DNA of 6,154 bases from Aquificota bacterium. GTDB lineage: Bacteria > Aquificota > Aquificia > Aquificales > Hydrogenothermaceae. Positions 5,651 through 6,154 of this stretch are shown here, in pieces. Each line of letters begins with the position of its first letter. Position 1 is the first letter of the stretch. The notes beneath the pieces were generated by a model, which ran no database searches, had not been told where the DNA came from, and was given only the letters and a program-made list of their open reading frames with translations. Position numbers and translations under genes: made by a program. Location: positions 1-6,154 of the forward strand of contig JAADDV010000180.1 in the NCBI GenBank assembly GCA_013153795.1. The letters run 5' to 3'.

Positions 5651-6154
5651 TCTACTATATTATACCCGTTTATAAAAATTCCTTCTGAATCAACAAATAC
5701 GTTGTGAAGAATTTTTCTGTTTTGAGAAAGTTTTACCTTTTTATTGTCAAAGACAACTTCTAGCTTATTTGCATTTCCTATAGTTTCAAACCTTATTTTT
5801 TTACAGAATGTTATTTTCTTTTTTTCACCCTTTTTAAGTTTTAATATAACTTCTTTTCCATCAACATAAGCTGTAAGCCATATGTCAGAGTTTGCTTTTA
5901 AGACAATATCACTTATTTTTTTTCCATTATCATTAACCTCTTTAAAAGAAACAACCTCTAAAGGTTCTTGAGAAGAAACTGTAGAAGTTATAAGCTCTAA
6001 AATTCTATCTTTAACTTGAGATACTGTTGTTGTTTTAGATAAATAAAAAATACTGATTATAGTAGCTGTAACGAAAGAAAATTTAAAAACATGCATCAAA
6101 ATTAAAATAAGAGCAACAATTTCTTTTTTAGGCTCTTTTTTTTCAAAATTTTGA
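5647..6154 (-). CDS. RodZ-like membrane protein, C-terminal part (DUF4115; 5' truncated by window)
   Basis: The frame is open from TGA at 5647-5649 to the right edge, giving 168 visible residues. It begins with a charged stretch (QNFEKKEPKKE) followed by a hydrophobic segment at about 12-38 that should be the single membrane span. Next comes a polar linker, then a beta-rich domain with the DUF4115 pattern: KANSDIWLTAYVDGKEV (from about 86), KLKKGEKKKITF, IRFETIGNANKLEVVF (about 120-135) and INGYNIVE at the end. In RodZ proteins a cytoplasmic helix-turn-helix domain contacts MreB, then come a membrane helix and this external domain, so the missing N-terminus is expected to hold the HTH. TTG (6099) and ATG (6096) could look like starts but fall inside the membrane span, so neither is the real start. 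The topology matches RodZ. A role in cell shape is inferred, and I do not assign the symbol without the HTH. Confidence 0.8.
   Translation of the reverse strand, partial: QNFEKKEPKKEIVALILILMHVFKFSFVTATIISIFYLSKTTTVSQVKDRILELITSTVSSQEPLEVVSFKEVNDNGKKISDIVLKANSDIWLTAYVDGKEVILKLKKGEKKKITFCKKIRFETIGNANKLEVVFDNKKVKLSQNRKILHNVFVDSEGIFINGYNIVE

Noticed and set aside
5659..5664. TATAAT on the minus strand just before ogg, as a possible internal promoter
   Set aside because: It is part of the last codons of the RodZ-like gene (GYNIVE). There is no -35 element at 16-18 bp: the nearest TTGATT is about 23 bp away. In AT-rich DNA such a hexamer is expected by chance.
1..6154. tRNA or rRNA genes, CRISPR repeats, insertion sequences or attachment sites
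   Set aside because: The window is coding almost end to end. I saw no repeated spaced units, terminal inverted repeats with a transposase, or GC-rich structured RNA stretch.

Overview
The window is AT-rich and almost entirely coding, with no intergenic gap longer than 25 bp. Arg codons are mostly AGA, Ile codons are often ATA, and the proteins are rich in Lys and Glu. The sense strand of every gene is purine-rich, so the top strand switches from A-rich to T-rich at about 1460. Together with a HerA ATPase and an archaeal-type Ogg2 glycosylase in a bacterial-style operon with RsmG and a RodZ-like protein, this suggests a thermophilic bacterium. A low-GC member of the Aquificota, such as the Sulfurihydrogenibium group, is my best guess. 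That guess is inference, not something the sequence proves.

Left part (2-1459, plus strand): the 3' portion of one large gene, open from the left edge. It encodes a presumably secreted trypsin/lysyl-endopeptidase-like serine protease. After the catalytic domain come a PPC domain, an Ig-like repeat and a fibronectin-III-like repeat. The first ATG that looks like a start, at 626, lies inside the PPC domain and is not a gene start. The catalytic His and the signal peptide would lie upstream of the window.

Right part (1463-6154, minus strand): a tight six-gene cluster, read right to left. The order is the C-terminal part of a RodZ-like membrane protein (DUF4115), ogg (8-oxoguanine glycosylase/AP lyase), rsmG (16S rRNA m7G527 methyltransferase), a 200-residue FAD protein resembling only the FAD half of thioredoxin reductase, a HerA-type DNA-translocating ATPase, and a COG1926-type phosphoribosyltransferase. 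The first three are linked by ATGA start/stop overlaps. The last three each have their own Shine-Dalgarno sequence in a 17-25 bp gap. They are probably one transcript that mixes envelope shape, DNA repair, ribosome modification and redox or nucleotide functions, with no single obvious pathway.

The two blocks converge with only 3 bp between their stop codons. A perfect 10-bp inverted repeat sits in the last codons of the phosphoribosyltransferase gene and may terminate transcription from one or both sides. Two starts (FAD protein and HerA) are moved downstream here on ribosome-binding-site evidence. Both edge genes are treated as truncated by the window. I see no RNA gene, mobile element, CRISPR array or clear new system. 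The most unusual items are the minimal FAD protein, HerA without a NurA neighbour but with Ogg, and the multidomain protease.
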